DNA of 64,000 nt. Origin: Robinsoniella peoriensis. Its GTDB lineage: Bacteria > Bacillota > Clostridia > Lachnospirales > Lachnospiraceae. Below are positions 43,138-52,309 of the stretch, piece after piece; within the stretch, counting starts at the first letter, position 1, and each line of letters opens with the position of its first letter. A program made the position numbers and the translations under genes. The notes beneath the pieces were generated by a model. That model had not been told where the DNA came from. It was given only the letters and a program-made list of their open reading frames with translations, and did not search any database. The stretch lies in NCBI RefSeq assembly GCF_042680125.1, contig NZ_JBHTNY010000042.1; one strand, 5' to 3'.

Positions 43138-44502
43138 TTACATATTACTTCCCAGTTTACCGTGTATTTCTTCCATCTTCTTCTCCGATAATGGATAAGC
43201 TATCACGAGAATTGCTGCAGCCAGCAGCATTAGTCCGGGTATCAGAAGAATTATATTCTGAAGGCTCACCAGCTGTGATCCCTCCAGCGCAGCCCCGGCA
43301 ACGTATCCCATACTGGACAACAGCCAGTTGATCATACCGCTTGATATGGCAATACCAAGTTGAATGGGGAATACATACAGAGACATAATAAATCCAGTTG
43401 CATTCAGGCCTGTTTTCGCCTGATAATACAGGGAGGAATTTACAAACTGAATCGGACCTGCACATGCATTTAATGACATACCAAAATAAATAAGTACAAA
43501 GCCGACACCAAACATAGTGACGCTCGGCGGCATAAAGCGCGGCAGCAGTGCTCCCACTGTATAAAATACCAGTGCCACGATACCAGCGTTCTTAGAACCT
43601 GCCTTTTTAATAATAACCGGTGCGATAAGGCTGGACCCAAGCGCTACGACAGAAGCGATAGTCATGGTAACTGTAATTGCACTGAAATCATTTAATATGT
43701 ACTGATAATAATAAGCAAATGTAGATATGAAAATCATAAATGCCGTAAACTTTAACGTTTCAGATAAAAGCATAAATATTAACGGTGGATTTTTAATAAC
43801 ACAATCCAGCATCTGTTTTGCAGACATTTTAGATTTTTTCACTTCATCGGGAACTTTTCCTTTTACATCATAGATGTCATGTTTTTTTCCTGACCATGCC
43901 GTTGCCAGATAGCCAAGTGCCGCCAGTATGGCAATCAGAATCGCTGTATACTGATATCCTTTTGCCTGATTTTCGCCGCCGATCAATAATACGAGGGGCA
44001 AAAATGTGGCTGAAAATAATATTTTGGCAATATCCTGGTACTGGGACCGGCGTGTAGACAGCCTCCTTTGCTGAGACGGATCTTTACTGATAACATTCAT
44101 CAGGGACATCTGTGCATTTCCGCACAAACTGCTTGCTCCTGAAGAAATCGTATATGCCAGCGAGTAAAATATCGCCAGGAATATTCCAGACCCGGAAAAT
44201 TTAGTGAACGACAAAATTGTAAATACCAGGGATAACGGAACTCCGATAAAGATCCACATCCGGTACTTTCCAAATCTGGAATGCCCATTTTGGACCATCG
44301 CCCCCAGAAGCGGTACAATAATTACAAACAACAGACGTACGACGAAGCTGGCCGTTCCAAATACATCGGTTGGAACCAGGGCTATATCCGTCACATAATA
44401 ATTAAAATAGCTGTTTACCAGGCTATAATACAGACTGGCGGTCAGAGTACCAACGGCAAATGCGCTGACGGTCAATTCGGGTAATCGTTTTTCATTACTC
44501 AT
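43138..44502 (-). CDS. GPH-family (MFS) symporter
   Basis: A 454-residue, twelve-helix transporter of the glycoside-pentoside-hexuronide:cation symporter family: N-terminal LTASLYYSLVNSYFNYYVTDIALVP, loop with NGHSRFGKYRMWIFIGVP, central cytoplasmic region (KGKVPDEVKKSKMSAKQML), and C-terminal AYPLSEKKMEEI. It is about 40% similar by eye to the second GPH transporter at 49377. Downstream end of the minus-strand operon corrinoid protein - UroD family - small protein - ADH - transporter, so it probably imports the methylated or otherwise C1-yielding substrate rather than a sugar (inference). Confidence 0.87.
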   Translation of the reverse strand: MSNEKRLPELTVSAFAVGTLTASLYYSLVNSYFNYYVTDIALVPTDVFGTASFVVRLLFVIIVPLLGAMVQNGHSRFGKYRMWIFIGVPLSLVFTILSFTKFSGSGIFLAIFYSLAYTISSGASSLCGNAQMSLMNVISKDPSQQRRLSTRRSQYQDIAKILFSATFLPLVLLIGGENQAKGYQYTAILIAILAALGYLATAWSGKKHDIYDVKGKVPDEVKKSKMSAKQMLDCVIKNPPLIFMLLSETLKFTAFMIFISTFAYYYQYILNDFSAITVTMTIASVVALGSSLIAPVIIKKAGSKNAGIVALVFYTVGALLPRFMPPSVTMFGVGFVLIYFGMSLNACAGPIQFVNSSLYYQAKTGLNATGFIMSLYVFPIQLGIAISSGMINWLLSSMGYVAGAALEGSQLVSLQNIILLIPGLMLLAAAILVIAYPLSEKKMEEIHGKLGSNM

Positions 44503-44541
44503 CTTGAGATCCTCCTCTCAATTCTACAGAACGTATACGTT

Positions 44542-45711
44542 CTACAAAGCCAATTTTAAAATCTGGTAAATATCCTCTTCCTGTAAAGGAAATGCCATTC
44601 CTACTGCCGAAGTTCCTATCATTGCTTTCTCCGCCATGGTTCGCAGGTTTTCATCCCCGATTCCCGCTTCGCTTAAACGGGTCGGCAGATTCATTTCCCT
44701 ATAAAACTCTTCTAACTTTTTAATCCCTCTTTTTATGGTCCACTCTTTTCTAGGAGCGGCATATGCTACGTCAAAAACCCGTTGTGCAAACTGTACAAAC
44801 CTGTCCGGATCTCTTTTCCAGACATACTTTATCCATGCGGGGAATATGATGGCAAGTCCTGCACCGTGGGCAATATCATAGATACCGCTGATTTCATGTT
44901 CAATATTATGGCTGCCCCAGTCTCCCAGCCGGCCTGCCATAAGCATTCCATTGTTCGTAATATTAGCCGCCTGGTAAAGCTCTGCACGAATATCATAATT
45001 ATCCGGGTATTCCAGTGACAGCGGTCCAAAGTGGATAACCGTTTTCATGGCAGCCTCTAAAAGCCGGTCTGTTAAATCCACATTATCTGTATTTGTAAAA
45101 TAAGCCTCCATCAGATGTGCAAGTATATCTACCGTTCCACAAGCAGTCTGATATGGAGGAAGGGAATAGCTCATTTCCGGATTCAGCATGGCAAACCTGG
45201 GAATGATGTAGTCAGAAAACAGACTGCGCTTCAAACCTGTTTCTTCATTTGTTAAAACAGCACAATTAGATGATTCTGAGCCGGTTGCCGGCAGAGTCAG
45301 CAAAACTCCGCACGGCAGTGCATCTGTGATAAATCTGGTAAACGTGCCAAAATACTCCCAGATATCACCTTCACATTTAACGCCTGCTGCTATACTTTTC
45401 GCCGTATCAATTGCAGACCCCCCTCCAATTGCCAGCACAAAACCAATGTCATGCTCCCTGCACATTTCAATCCCCTCACAGACCTGCTTTAGTCTTGGGT
45501 TAGGAACAATGTGATCCAGATCGTAATAAGTGATTCCGGCCTCCGACAAGGATGATGCAACACGGTCATACAGTCCGTTTTCCTTTATAAACGGACCGCC
45601 CAATACAATGAGAACACGCTTTGCATACCCTGCGACTTCTTTTCCGATCTCCAGTTCGCAATCTTTTCCAAATATAATTTTACCCGGATTGTGGTAAACA
45701 TAATTTATCAT
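44542..45711 (-). CDS. iron-containing alcohol dehydrogenase
   Basis: A 389-residue group III alcohol dehydrogenase, NAD(P)-dependent aldehyde/alcohol oxidoreductase. It has the nucleotide-binding strand (KRVLIVLGGPFI), GGGSAIDTAKSIA near residue 95, metal ligands in GTVDILAHLMEAYF (Asp/His) and HNIEHEISGIYDIAHGAGLA (two His), of the BdhA/YqhD subtype. The gene lies between the transporter (39-nt gap) and the small protein. With threonine aldolase nearby, acetaldehyde is a plausible substrate; this is inference. Confidence 0.9.
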   Translation of the reverse strand: MINYVYHNPGKIIFGKDCELEIGKEVAGYAKRVLIVLGGPFIKENGLYDRVASSLSEAGITYYDLDHIVPNPRLKQVCEGIEMCREHDIGFVLAIGGGSAIDTAKSIAAGVKCEGDIWEYFGTFTRFITDALPCGVLLTLPATGSESSNCAVLTNEETGLKRSLFSDYIIPRFAMLNPEMSYSLPPYQTACGTVDILAHLMEAYFTNTDNVDLTDRLLEAAMKTVIHFGPLSLEYPDNYDIRAELYQAANITNNGMLMAGRLGDWGSHNIEHEISGIYDIAHGAGLAIIFPAWIKYVWKRDPDRFVQFAQRVFDVAYAAPRKEWTIKRGIKKLEEFYREMNLPTRLSEAGIGDENLRTMAEKAMIGTSAVGMAFPLQEEDIYQILKLAL

Positions 45712-45758
45712 GACAAATCCTCCTTCCCGTTCCTATCGTCATGATTATTTCAGCCAGG

Positions 45759-45835
45759 CTACGTAACCTGAATTCGGGGCAAATATGCCGCAAAGTAGGA
45801 CGTGCAGCTGGCGGGAATGAATTTTCAAACACGCT
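45759..45835. repeat. half copy of the dispersed repeat (inverted)
   Basis: Reverse complement begins AGCGTGTTTGAAAATTCATT and continues through CTTTGCGGCATATTTGCC to GAATTCAGGTTACGTAG, matching the left 77 bp of 9061-9218. It begins one base after the stop codon of the small gene at 45836 and extends toward the ADH start. Confidence 0.75.
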
Positions 45836-46012
45836 CTATCGTCTGCCCAGATTATCAAGCAGCCCCATCATAAACCTGCGCCTGGCTGCCGTATCCTCCG
45901 GCAGAAAGTCCAGATGCTTTAACAGTTCATCAAAACCTTCCGGATATGTAGTATAGTCAACCTTTTTTTCTTCGCTACTGTTTTCATTTCTGTTTTCATT
46001 TTCTGCTGCCAT
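45836..46012 (-). CDS. small acidic protein in the methyltransferase operon
   Basis: 58 residues, MAAENENRNENSSEEKK then VDYTTYPEGFDELLKHLDFL and an Arg-rich end (AARRRFMMGLLDNLGRR). AGGAGG lies 7 nt before the ATG and the gene sits 15 nt after the UroD-family gene, so it is very likely translated. I do not recognise a family; the C-terminal helix pair could be an interaction element. The stop abuts the dispersed repeat, and the original protein might have been longer. Confidence 0.6.
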   Translation of the reverse strand: MAAENENRNENSSEEKKVDYTTYPEGFDELLKHLDFLPEDTAARRRFMMGLLDNLGRR

Positions 46013-46027
46013 CTTTATTCCTCCTCA

Positions 46028-47203
46028 TCATGGGCGGTATTCGCGAACAAAGTCGCAAACAGCCAAAAGATTTTCGGGATCTGCATCTTTGCGGTACGAC
46101 ATCATCTTATCCTGGCTCATGATAAATCCGCCTTCACTTCCCAGCTCATCACACAGACGTTTTGCATAGTCAAGACATTGCTGTTTCGTTCCGCTGCCCA
46201 GCAGACTTGCTTTCATCCCTCCAATCACACAGACGTTCGGCAGTGCCTTACGCAGTTCAAAAATGTCATCCTGCTCTACCAGCATACAGATATGTCCCTT
46301 GGGATAATCCTGAAAATACTCAGCAAACCTTAATATACCGCCCTCCACAAAGAGGTAAATCGTCTTGTCCTTTGCCACAATTCCATCCAAAAGTCTCTTA
46401 AGCGGCGGCCAGTAAAACATTTCCCATTGTTTTCGGTTGAGGATAGTATGTGCCAGCAAAGCTGTTAAAGCATCAAAGCAGAAATCAGGGTGGCTGCCCG
46501 GCGCATCGTTCAGCACATTTTCAATAACCGGATCGGCGCTGATTCGGTCAAGCGCTTCACATGCCTCTTTTACTCTGATGGGATCCTTCCTCATGTCGAT
46601 GGATAACCCTTTAATTCCTCTGAGTCCCGTAAACAGATATTCGATTCCAAGAGACATAAAACCATTAAACGGACAGATTAAATTTGGAACGCCGTAAACA
46701 TTTGCCAGTTCATCATTCCGCTTTAAGGATTCATCAAAAAAGATTTTCTGCTCCCATGCACATTGACGCATCAGTGCAGGATCCATATCCGGCCTGAATT
46801 TTTCAAACTTTCTGGGCAGTACCTTTTCCCAGATAAACTTGGTGGGATCGGCAATCAGCTCTGGATATTCTTCCGTGTAAAACAGGGTAAAATCCTTGAT
46901 GGCAAAAATTTCACGCTCATCGTCTATGGTATACAAAGACGTACCCAGGGTTTCCACTACTCTTTGAGGATTTCGTATTCCGGTTTCCTGATAGCCGTCA
47001 AATCCGTATTTTTCATGGAATTTCATAACAACATCACGCATGATATCATAGTCATGCGTTGCTTCCGTAAAGGTATACCCTGCATCCAGGATCTGCCATG
47101 TCCAGAAATTCGCTATATGCGGAACCCTGTCCGGCTTCTGCTCCATGCGGATCGCATCATGAAACAATTTAATTCGGTATTTTTTTAACTCTTCTTGCGT
47201 CAT
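46028..47203 (-). CDS. UroD/MtaA-family methyltransferase
   Basis: A 391-residue protein of the uroporphyrinogen decarboxylase superfamily, in the branch used as corrinoid-dependent methyltransferases. It starts KKYRIKLFHDAIRMEQKPDRVP. The position where other members in this window have H-S/H-C-G reads LFVEGG, so the zinc His-x-Cys is absent; a GHICML follows later. It is directly downstream (17-nt gap) of the corrinoid protein gene, its natural methyl partner, under the GntR-type operator at 47909. It probably moves a methyl group to or from the corrinoid protein; the substrate is unknown. Confidence 0.85.
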   Translation of the reverse strand: MTQEELKKYRIKLFHDAIRMEQKPDRVPHIANFWTWQILDAGYTFTEATHDYDIMRDVVMKFHEKYGFDGYQETGIRNPQRVVETLGTSLYTIDDEREIFAIKDFTLFYTEEYPELIADPTKFIWEKVLPRKFEKFRPDMDPALMRQCAWEQKIFFDESLKRNDELANVYGVPNLICPFNGFMSLGIEYLFTGLRGIKGLSIDMRKDPIRVKEACEALDRISADPVIENVLNDAPGSHPDFCFDALTALLAHTILNRKQWEMFYWPPLKRLLDGIVAKDKTIYLFVEGGILRFAEYFQDYPKGHICMLVEQDDIFELRKALPNVCVIGGMKASLLGSGTKQQCLDYAKRLCDELGSEGGFIMSQDKMMSYRKDADPENLLAVCDFVREYRP

Positions 47204-47220
47204 GCCAATTCCTCCTCACC

Positions 47221-47865
47221 TTATTGGTAGACTTCCTCTGCCCACTTCCGGCAGATTTCAACAGATTCTGCTGCATTAATGCTCCAGGCATCCGCACCTA
47301 CCAGTTCACAGTATTCAGCAGTAACCGGTGCTCCTCCTATAATCACTTTTATATCATCACGCATTCCCTCGGCATTAAGCGCTTCTACGGTCTTTTTCAT
47401 TGACTCGATGGCAAGCGTAAGAACACCGGATAACCCGAGGATCTTTGCCTTTGATTCTTTTAATGCCGCAATAATTGTCTCCGGGGCTACGTCGATCCCA
47501 AGGTCAATGACTTCAAATCCTGCCGTTTCAAACATACATTTCACAATATTTTTTCCAATATCATGAAGGTCATCTTTAACCGTACAGAATACAAGTTTGC
47601 CCAATTTCCCGCTGATATCACCTGCTATAAAAGGTTTTAGCCGGGCAAATGCATCCGACATCAGATCACCGGAATAAATCAGGTCACCCACAAAATATTC
47701 GTTGCTTTCAAACCTCTTACCTACAATAGCCAGACCATCCTGGCACGCTTTTACTGCCGCTTCTGAATCCACATTTTCTTCCTTCGTGATCAGATCCAGC
47801 TGCTCAAATACCGCATCTTCATCCAGATCTCCCAAAGCCTGCGTAAGTTTTGCATAATCGATCAT
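47221..47865 (-). CDS. corrinoid (B12-binding) methyl carrier protein
   Basis: A 214-residue MtaC/MtbC-like protein: an N-terminal four-helix cap (about 1-88) and a cobalamin-binding Rossmann domain with D-L-H-D-I-G near residue 102 (lower-ligand His), GLSGVLT near 148 and IIGGAPV near 179. It carries the methyl group between the substrate methyltransferase and the methyl-THF enzyme. AGGAGG precedes the ATG. It is the first gene of a minus-strand operon with the UroD-family gene, small protein, ADH and transporter, driven by a TTGACA-17-TATGAT promoter. Confidence 0.93.
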   Translation of the reverse strand: MIDYAKLTQALGDLDEDAVFEQLDLITKEENVDSEAAVKACQDGLAIVGKRFESNEYFVGDLIYSGDLMSDAFARLKPFIAGDISGKLGKLVFCTVKDDLHDIGKNIVKCMFETAGFEVIDLGIDVAPETIIAALKESKAKILGLSGVLTLAIESMKKTVEALNAEGMRDDIKVIIGGAPVTAEYCELVGADAWSINAAESVEICRKWAEEVYQ

Positions 47866-47902
47866 TTGCCTTTATCCTCCTAACATCGTATTGACGAAAA
47901 AC

Positions 47903-47961
47903 AAAGCTAACTTGTGTTTACAAGTTAGCTTTATCATAATGGACTCTCGTCATATTGTCAA
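47903..47961 (-). promoter_or_regulatory. corrinoid operon promoter and GntR-type operator
   Basis: Minus strand TTGACA (47956-47961), 17 nt, TATGAT (47933-47938). Immediately downstream lies an 18-bp near-palindrome AACTTGTGTTTACAAGTT (47909-47926) with extended arms AAAGCT/AGCTTT. The same operator form occurs at 49293-49310. The position at the transcription start suits repression. Confidence 0.75.
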
Positions 47962-48085
47962 TGATATATGTGATATAGAAATACGATTTATGAGTATTGC
48001 ACAAAAATTGACATCTTTTTTTTAGCTTATTTCTGAATTCTCAAATATGGATTCAAATATGTGTTCCAATATGCGCTGAAACCTT

Positions 48086-49141
48086 CTAGACTTTTTCGTA
48101 GGAATGCGTCAAATCTTTCGCACACGCAATCAATGCATTCAGATCCTCTTCTGTTGTATCAAATGAAGTTACAAACCTGGAAATTCCAGGCTCCGGTCCG
48201 AAATGCTGAAACGGAAACGCATCACATAGCTGCCATTTGATCCTCTCATCCACATGGGCGAACAATTCATTTGCCTGTGGTACAAAGGGCGTCCGAAAGA
48301 CAGGTAATCCACTCATTTTTTCATACAGCATCATTGCCATCCTGTTGGCATGTCCAGCCATCTCAAGCCACAGGCCGTCTTTTAATATTTCTATGAACTG
48401 AGCTGCTATATAACGCATTTTACTTGGCAGCTGTCCGCAGCTCTTCCTGGTGTACTTAAAATTTTCAGCCAGTTTATGATCAAAAAAAACGACTGCTTCT
48501 CCGAACATCAGACCATTCTTCGTCCCGCCAAAGGATAGTACATCCACGCCTGCTCCCCAGGTTGTCCCGGTCAGGTCATTTTGGTTTGCGGCAACGGCAT
48601 TTGCCAGCCTGGCTCCATCCATATGTACAATCATATTGTGATCATGGGCAATTTTACAAAGTTTCTTTAACTCTCCCGGCGTATATACCGTTCCATCATC
48701 CGTCACCTGTGTAAGACTCAATACCCGCGGCTTGGGAACATGTTCACTCTGCCATCCTCCTACTGCATCCTCCAGACTCCGGGGACTGATTTTGCCGTCT
48801 ATAGAAGGAAGAGGAACAAGCTTTGCATTTGCAATACGTTCCGGCGCTCCTGTTTCAGCAGAATTAATATGTGCACTGTCTGCACACAGGATACTCTGCC
48901 AGGGCGTAACCAGATGCGCAAGGGCCGCACAGTTCGTTCCCGTTCCATTAAAGGTAAAAAATACATCTGTTTCTCTGTCAAACAGATGATTAAAAATGCG
49001 ATCTGCTTCAGCAGTCACCGGATCATAGCCATATCCCGGCACATGCCCGCAGTTGACATCCATAAGCGCCTGCATTACACGTGGATGCACCGAAGAACAG
49101 TTATCACTTTCAAATCCCCGCTTTCCATTCATCTCCAACAT
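48086..49141 (-). CDS. ltaE: threonine aldolase
   Basis: A 351-residue PLP enzyme of the threonine aldolase/beta-eliminating lyase family, cleaving L-threonine (or allo-threonine) to glycine and acetaldehyde. Motifs: FESDNCSSVHPRVMQAL at the N-terminus, GTGTNCAALAHL near residue 65, VHMDGARLANA near 172 and the PLP-lysine region LSFGGTKNGLMFGEAVVFFD near 203-222. It is transcribed divergently from the transporter at 49377. Its glycine product can feed the glycine cleavage operon further right. Confidence 0.92.
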   Translation of the reverse strand: MLEMNGKRGFESDNCSSVHPRVMQALMDVNCGHVPGYGYDPVTAEADRIFNHLFDRETDVFFTFNGTGTNCAALAHLVTPWQSILCADSAHINSAETGAPERIANAKLVPLPSIDGKISPRSLEDAVGGWQSEHVPKPRVLSLTQVTDDGTVYTPGELKKLCKIAHDHNMIVHMDGARLANAVAANQNDLTGTTWGAGVDVLSFGGTKNGLMFGEAVVFFDHKLAENFKYTRKSCGQLPSKMRYIAAQFIEILKDGLWLEMAGHANRMAMMLYEKMSGLPVFRTPFVPQANELFAHVDERIKWQLCDAFPFQHFGPEPGISRFVTSFDTTEEDLNALIACAKDLTHSYEKV

Positions 49142-49247
49142 AAAATACCTCCTATAAAATTATAAGGTTTATTGCTACAAATTTATCTGCAAAATTTGTG
49201 CAATTATACTAATTTTATATTTATAAGTAGTGTTTATCTATTTCTAT

Positions 49248-49310
49248 TTGACAATTTTCGACATACATGCTAACATCAGATTTAGACAAAGCAACTTATA
49301 AATACAAGTT
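49248..49310 (+). promoter_or_regulatory. transporter/methyltransferase promoter and GntR-type operator
   Basis: TTGACA (49248-49253), 17 nt, TAACAT (49271-49276). The near-palindrome AACTTATAAATACAAGTT (49293-49310) lies 16 nt downstream, matching the operator at 47909-47926 (shared AACTTrT.....ACAAGTT). Confidence 0.72.
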
Positions 49311-49376
49311 ATACTGAATTATACTTTACTAATTAACAGACGTCAACTAATGAAAATCTGAAAGGGGAGTTCCTTC

Positions 49377-50750
49377 ATGTCCAACTCACAGCAACCAAGC
49401 CGTAAGCTGTCACAATTACTGGTCTTTCAATTTGCTGCAGGTTCTTTTGGAGTCGGCCTGCTGTTCAGCCTTGCAAACACCTATTTTATCTATTTTGTAA
49501 CTGATGTAGCTCTTGTACCTGCCGGTATTATGGCGACAGTTTTCACCTGTACCAGGATCTTTGACTTCTGCTGCACCCCGATCATTGCGGGATTTGTCCA
49601 GAATGGAAGATTTAAACTGGGAAAGTACCGCTCCTGGATTCTTTATATTGTACCTGTTACATCATTTTTTACGATACTTTGTTTTTCCAGGATCACCGGT
49701 AATCCCATTGTTGTGGCCATCTATTACGGCATTATGTATCTGCTGGCTTATGGACTGTTGGATAAACCGGGCGGCGCTCAGAGAGCTTTGATGACAAGAA
49801 TGGCGCAAAATGATAAAGAACGTATGATGCTCACCGCCCGTTCTGCACAATTTGAGCAGGTTGGGAACATTGTTTTCTCCCTTATCTGCCTTCCATTGAT
49901 TGCCTTAATCGGTCAGGGAAATGAAGCAAAAGGGTATTTTGGTGTAGCGGTTCTGTTTGGATTGACCGGACTTGTATGCTATTACACTACAGCTCATGCC
50001 GGAAAAGACTATGACGTTTATTATGACGAAAATTCGAAAGATGATCATTCGGACCGGCTCACGGTAAGGCAGATGATTGACACGGTCATTAAAAATCCCC
50101 CACTGATCTGCTGTATGTTAATTGAAGTATTCCGATATCTCGGATTTATGATTTACGTTTCTACCATGGCATATTATTTCAAATGGTTTCTGGGCGATAT
50201 GTCAGCAATCACCACCGTGGCTACTGCTGCAACTGCTGTGTGTTTTATCAGCAGCATACTCTCTCCACACATCAGCAGCCTGATTGGGAGGAAAAATTCT
50301 TCTATTCTGGCAATGTGCATGTATGCTGTGGGTATGCTGGTTCCCCGCTTTTTTGCAGAGGGCAATCTGGTAGTCTACACCGCCTGCATCTGCCTGGCAT
50401 ATTTTGGCGCCGCCCTTCAGGTCTGTGTCGGAATCGTAATGTATTCCAAAGCGGCTGACTATCACCAGTGGAAAACAGGACTTTCCGCTCATGGATTCGT
50501 GATGTCTATCTATGTGCTTCCTGTGGAGATTGGAATTGCATTCAGTGTTATCATTATCGGAATTGCATTAAACGCCATCGGATACGATCCGGCAGCTGCC
50601 AGTCTGACTGCTTCCCAGTTATCCGGGCTGAAAAACCTCGTCTTGCTCATACCCGGCATTTTATTCATCATTGCCGCTGTTATTGCCGCGCTTATGCCGC
50701 TGAGTGAAAAGAAAATTGCTGAAATGGAATCAGGCTTAAAAGCCAGCTAA
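49377..50750 (+). CDS. GPH-family (MFS) symporter, second copy
   Basis: A 457-residue twelve-helix transporter of the same GPH family as 43138-44502, with matching landmarks (GLLFSLANTYFIYFVTDVALVPAG, FVQNGRFKLGKYRSWILYIVP, C-terminal LMPLSEKKIAEM). AAGGGGAG precedes the ATG. It forms an operon with the methyl-THF:corrinoid methyltransferase (12-nt gap) behind an operator matched to the GntR-type regulator, so it should import the same inducer or methyl donor used by this cluster. Confidence 0.87.
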   Translation: MSNSQQPSRKLSQLLVFQFAAGSFGVGLLFSLANTYFIYFVTDVALVPAGIMATVFTCTRIFDFCCTPIIAGFVQNGRFKLGKYRSWILYIVPVTSFFTILCFSRITGNPIVVAIYYGIMYLLAYGLLDKPGGAQRALMTRMAQNDKERMMLTARSAQFEQVGNIVFSLICLPLIALIGQGNEAKGYFGVAVLFGLTGLVCYYTTAHAGKDYDVYYDENSKDDHSDRLTVRQMIDTVIKNPPLICCMLIEVFRYLGFMIYVSTMAYYFKWFLGDMSAITTVATAATAVCFISSILSPHISSLIGRKNSSILAMCMYAVGMLVPRFFAEGNLVVYTACICLAYFGAALQVCVGIVMYSKAADYHQWKTGLSAHGFVMSIYVLPVEIGIAFSVIIIGIALNAIGYDPAAASLTASQLSGLKNLVLLIPGILFIIAAVIAALMPLSEKKIAEMESGLKAS

Positions 50751-50762
50751 GGAGGATATAAG

Positions 50763-51569
50763 ATGATTATTATTGGAGAAAAAATAAATGGAGCTATCCC
50801 CTCTTCTGCCGCGGCTATTACAAACCGCGACGAAGATTTTATACGGAATCTTGCAGTCCGCCAGACAGAAGCCGGTGCGGACTATCTGGATATCTGCGCG
50901 GGAACCGATCCTTCCTGTGAACTTGAAGTGATGGAATGGCTGATAGAAATCGTCCAGTATACTGTGGAGACCCCTCTTTGTATTGACAGCCCCAATCCGG
51001 AAATTCTAAAAGCAGTCATGCCAAAGGTGAAAAAACCGGGCATTATAAATTCTGTATCCGGCGAAGGAAATAAATGCGGGATCCTCTATCCGCTTCTGAC
51101 TGATAATGAATGGAAAGTAGTGGCTCTGACCTGCGACGACAACGGTATACCATATGATGCGGAAAGTAAAGCAGCCATCGCAGATCAGCTAATAGAAAAA
51201 GCAGGCACTTACGGCATTACCCCGGACCGTATCTTTATCGACCCGCTGGTTATGGCTTTAAGCGCTGTTAATGATTCCCTTCTTGTTTTTACGGATGCCA
51301 TACACCGGATTAAAACAAAGTACCCCGATGTTAAGACCACATCTGGACTGTCCAATATTTCCTTTGGTATGCCACACCGTAAAGCGATCAATCTGAATTT
51401 CCTCACCCTTGCCATGAATGCCGGGATGGATTCCGCTATCATTGATCCTACAAACCGGGATACCTATACCACTCTTCTGGCAGCAGAAGCTCTGTTATGC
51501 AGGGATAAATACTGCCGTAATTACAATACAGCATACCGCAAGGGACGTATCGGACCGATAAAAAAATAG
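50763..51569 (+). CDS. methyltetrahydrofolate:corrinoid methyltransferase
   Basis: A 268-residue TIM-barrel enzyme of the pterin-binding (AcsE/MeTr, MtgA-like) family that transfers methyl between corrinoid protein and tetrahydrofolate. Motifs: IIIGEKINGAIPSS, GADYLDICAGTD (conserved Asp), LCIDSPNPEIL, IINSVSGE, VVALTCDDNGIP and TTSGLSNISFGMPHR with the pterin-contacting Asn. AAGGAGG precedes the ATG. As methyltransferase II it would complete the route from substrate methyl group through corrinoid protein to methyl-THF. Confidence 0.92.
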   Translation: MIIIGEKINGAIPSSAAAITNRDEDFIRNLAVRQTEAGADYLDICAGTDPSCELEVMEWLIEIVQYTVETPLCIDSPNPEILKAVMPKVKKPGIINSVSGEGNKCGILYPLLTDNEWKVVALTCDDNGIPYDAESKAAIADQLIEKAGTYGITPDRIFIDPLVMALSAVNDSLLVFTDAIHRIKTKYPDVKTTSGLSNISFGMPHRKAINLNFLTLAMNAGMDSAIIDPTNRDTYTTLLAAEALLCRDKYCRNYNTAYRKGRIGPIKK

Positions 51570-51570
51570 C

Positions 51571-51602
51571 AAAAAGTGCGCCCGCATATGGAGCGCACTT
51601 TT
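51571..51602. terminator. bidirectional terminator
   Basis: AAAAAGTGCGC / GCGCACTTTT stem with a 10-nt loop between the converging methyltransferase and GntR genes. Confidence 0.85.
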
Positions 51603-51607
51603 CTATA

Positions 51608-52306
51608 TTAACCAGGGAAAAATCCCGAATGAGCTGTCAGATGGCCACAGTCCGGATGAAGGTAACGTTTTCCAAAGGCAACCGGCCGTTCCATTTCATC
51701 ATACAGATAACGGTAGATGACCAGTACCGAAGTTCCTTCTTCTAACATCAGCCTCTTTGCAACTTCTCCGGTTACGGCTGCTATGCCAATTTCCATCTTT
51801 GTATGAATTGCAAATGTTGATACTTTATTTTTTACCAGATCAGGGAAGTCCGCATACTGAATTTCCATTTCGATTAAAGGCATACCTTTTTGATATGGGA
51901 GATACATCAAATCACAAAGCATATTTTTCTTAGTATTATAGAGAATCCGCATGATGGACACTACGCGCTGACTTGGATCAATGTGCAGTGCTGACTGAAC
52001 TTCTGCTTCCGGGTGGAGCAGACGTATATATTGCAGTTTGCTTTCCAGTGCTTTGTTATGCTCTTCGTAAACAAACGTGAACTTCGCATGTTCCGGTTCA
52101 ATTACAAAATATCCTTTTCCGTGCCATGATTTTACAATACGCTCATTTTCCAGCATTCCAAGACTTTTGCGGATGGTAACTCTGCTGGTATTATATTTTG
52201 CGGCTAATTCATTCTCTGAGGGAAGCATATCGCCGGGCTTGTATTCCCCTTCAAAGATAGCGCGCTTTACGTCACTAAAAACATGTTTATATAATGCTTC
52301 GGCCAT
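51608..52306 (-). CDS. GntR-family regulator with UTRA domain
   Basis: A 232-residue HutC-type regulator: N-terminal GntR winged helix (GEYKPGDMLPSENELAAKYNTSRVTIRKSLGML, recognition helix near residues 38-48) and a C-terminal UTRA ligand domain (about 85-228). It starts 3 nt after the stop of the upstream corrinoid gene, so the two form one operon. Operators of form AACTTrT.....ACAAGTT at 47909 and 49293 (arms of the kind HutC-type proteins bind) are the likely targets, with the cluster substrate or a derivative as inducer. Confidence 0.88.
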   Translation of the reverse strand: MAEALYKHVFSDVKRAIFEGEYKPGDMLPSENELAAKYNTSRVTIRKSLGMLENERIVKSWHGKGYFVIEPEHAKFTFVYEEHNKALESKLQYIRLLHPEAEVQSALHIDPSQRVVSIMRILYNTKKNMLCDLMYLPYQKGMPLIEMEIQYADFPDLVKNKVSTFAIHTKMEIGIAAVTGEVAKRLMLEEGTSVLVIYRYLYDEMERPVAFGKRYLHPDCGHLTAHSGFFPG

Positions 52307-52309
52307 AGA

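Noticed and set aside
46028..47203. True uroporphyrinogen decarboxylase (heme synthesis)
   Set aside because: Context with corrinoid proteins and methyltransferase, several paralogues, and no other heme genes argue for the MtaA-like branch.
50763..51569. Dihydropteroate synthase (folate biosynthesis)
   Set aside because: Same fold, but the sequence and corrinoid neighbours fit the methyl-THF:corrinoid methyltransferase branch, and no other folate synthesis genes are nearby.
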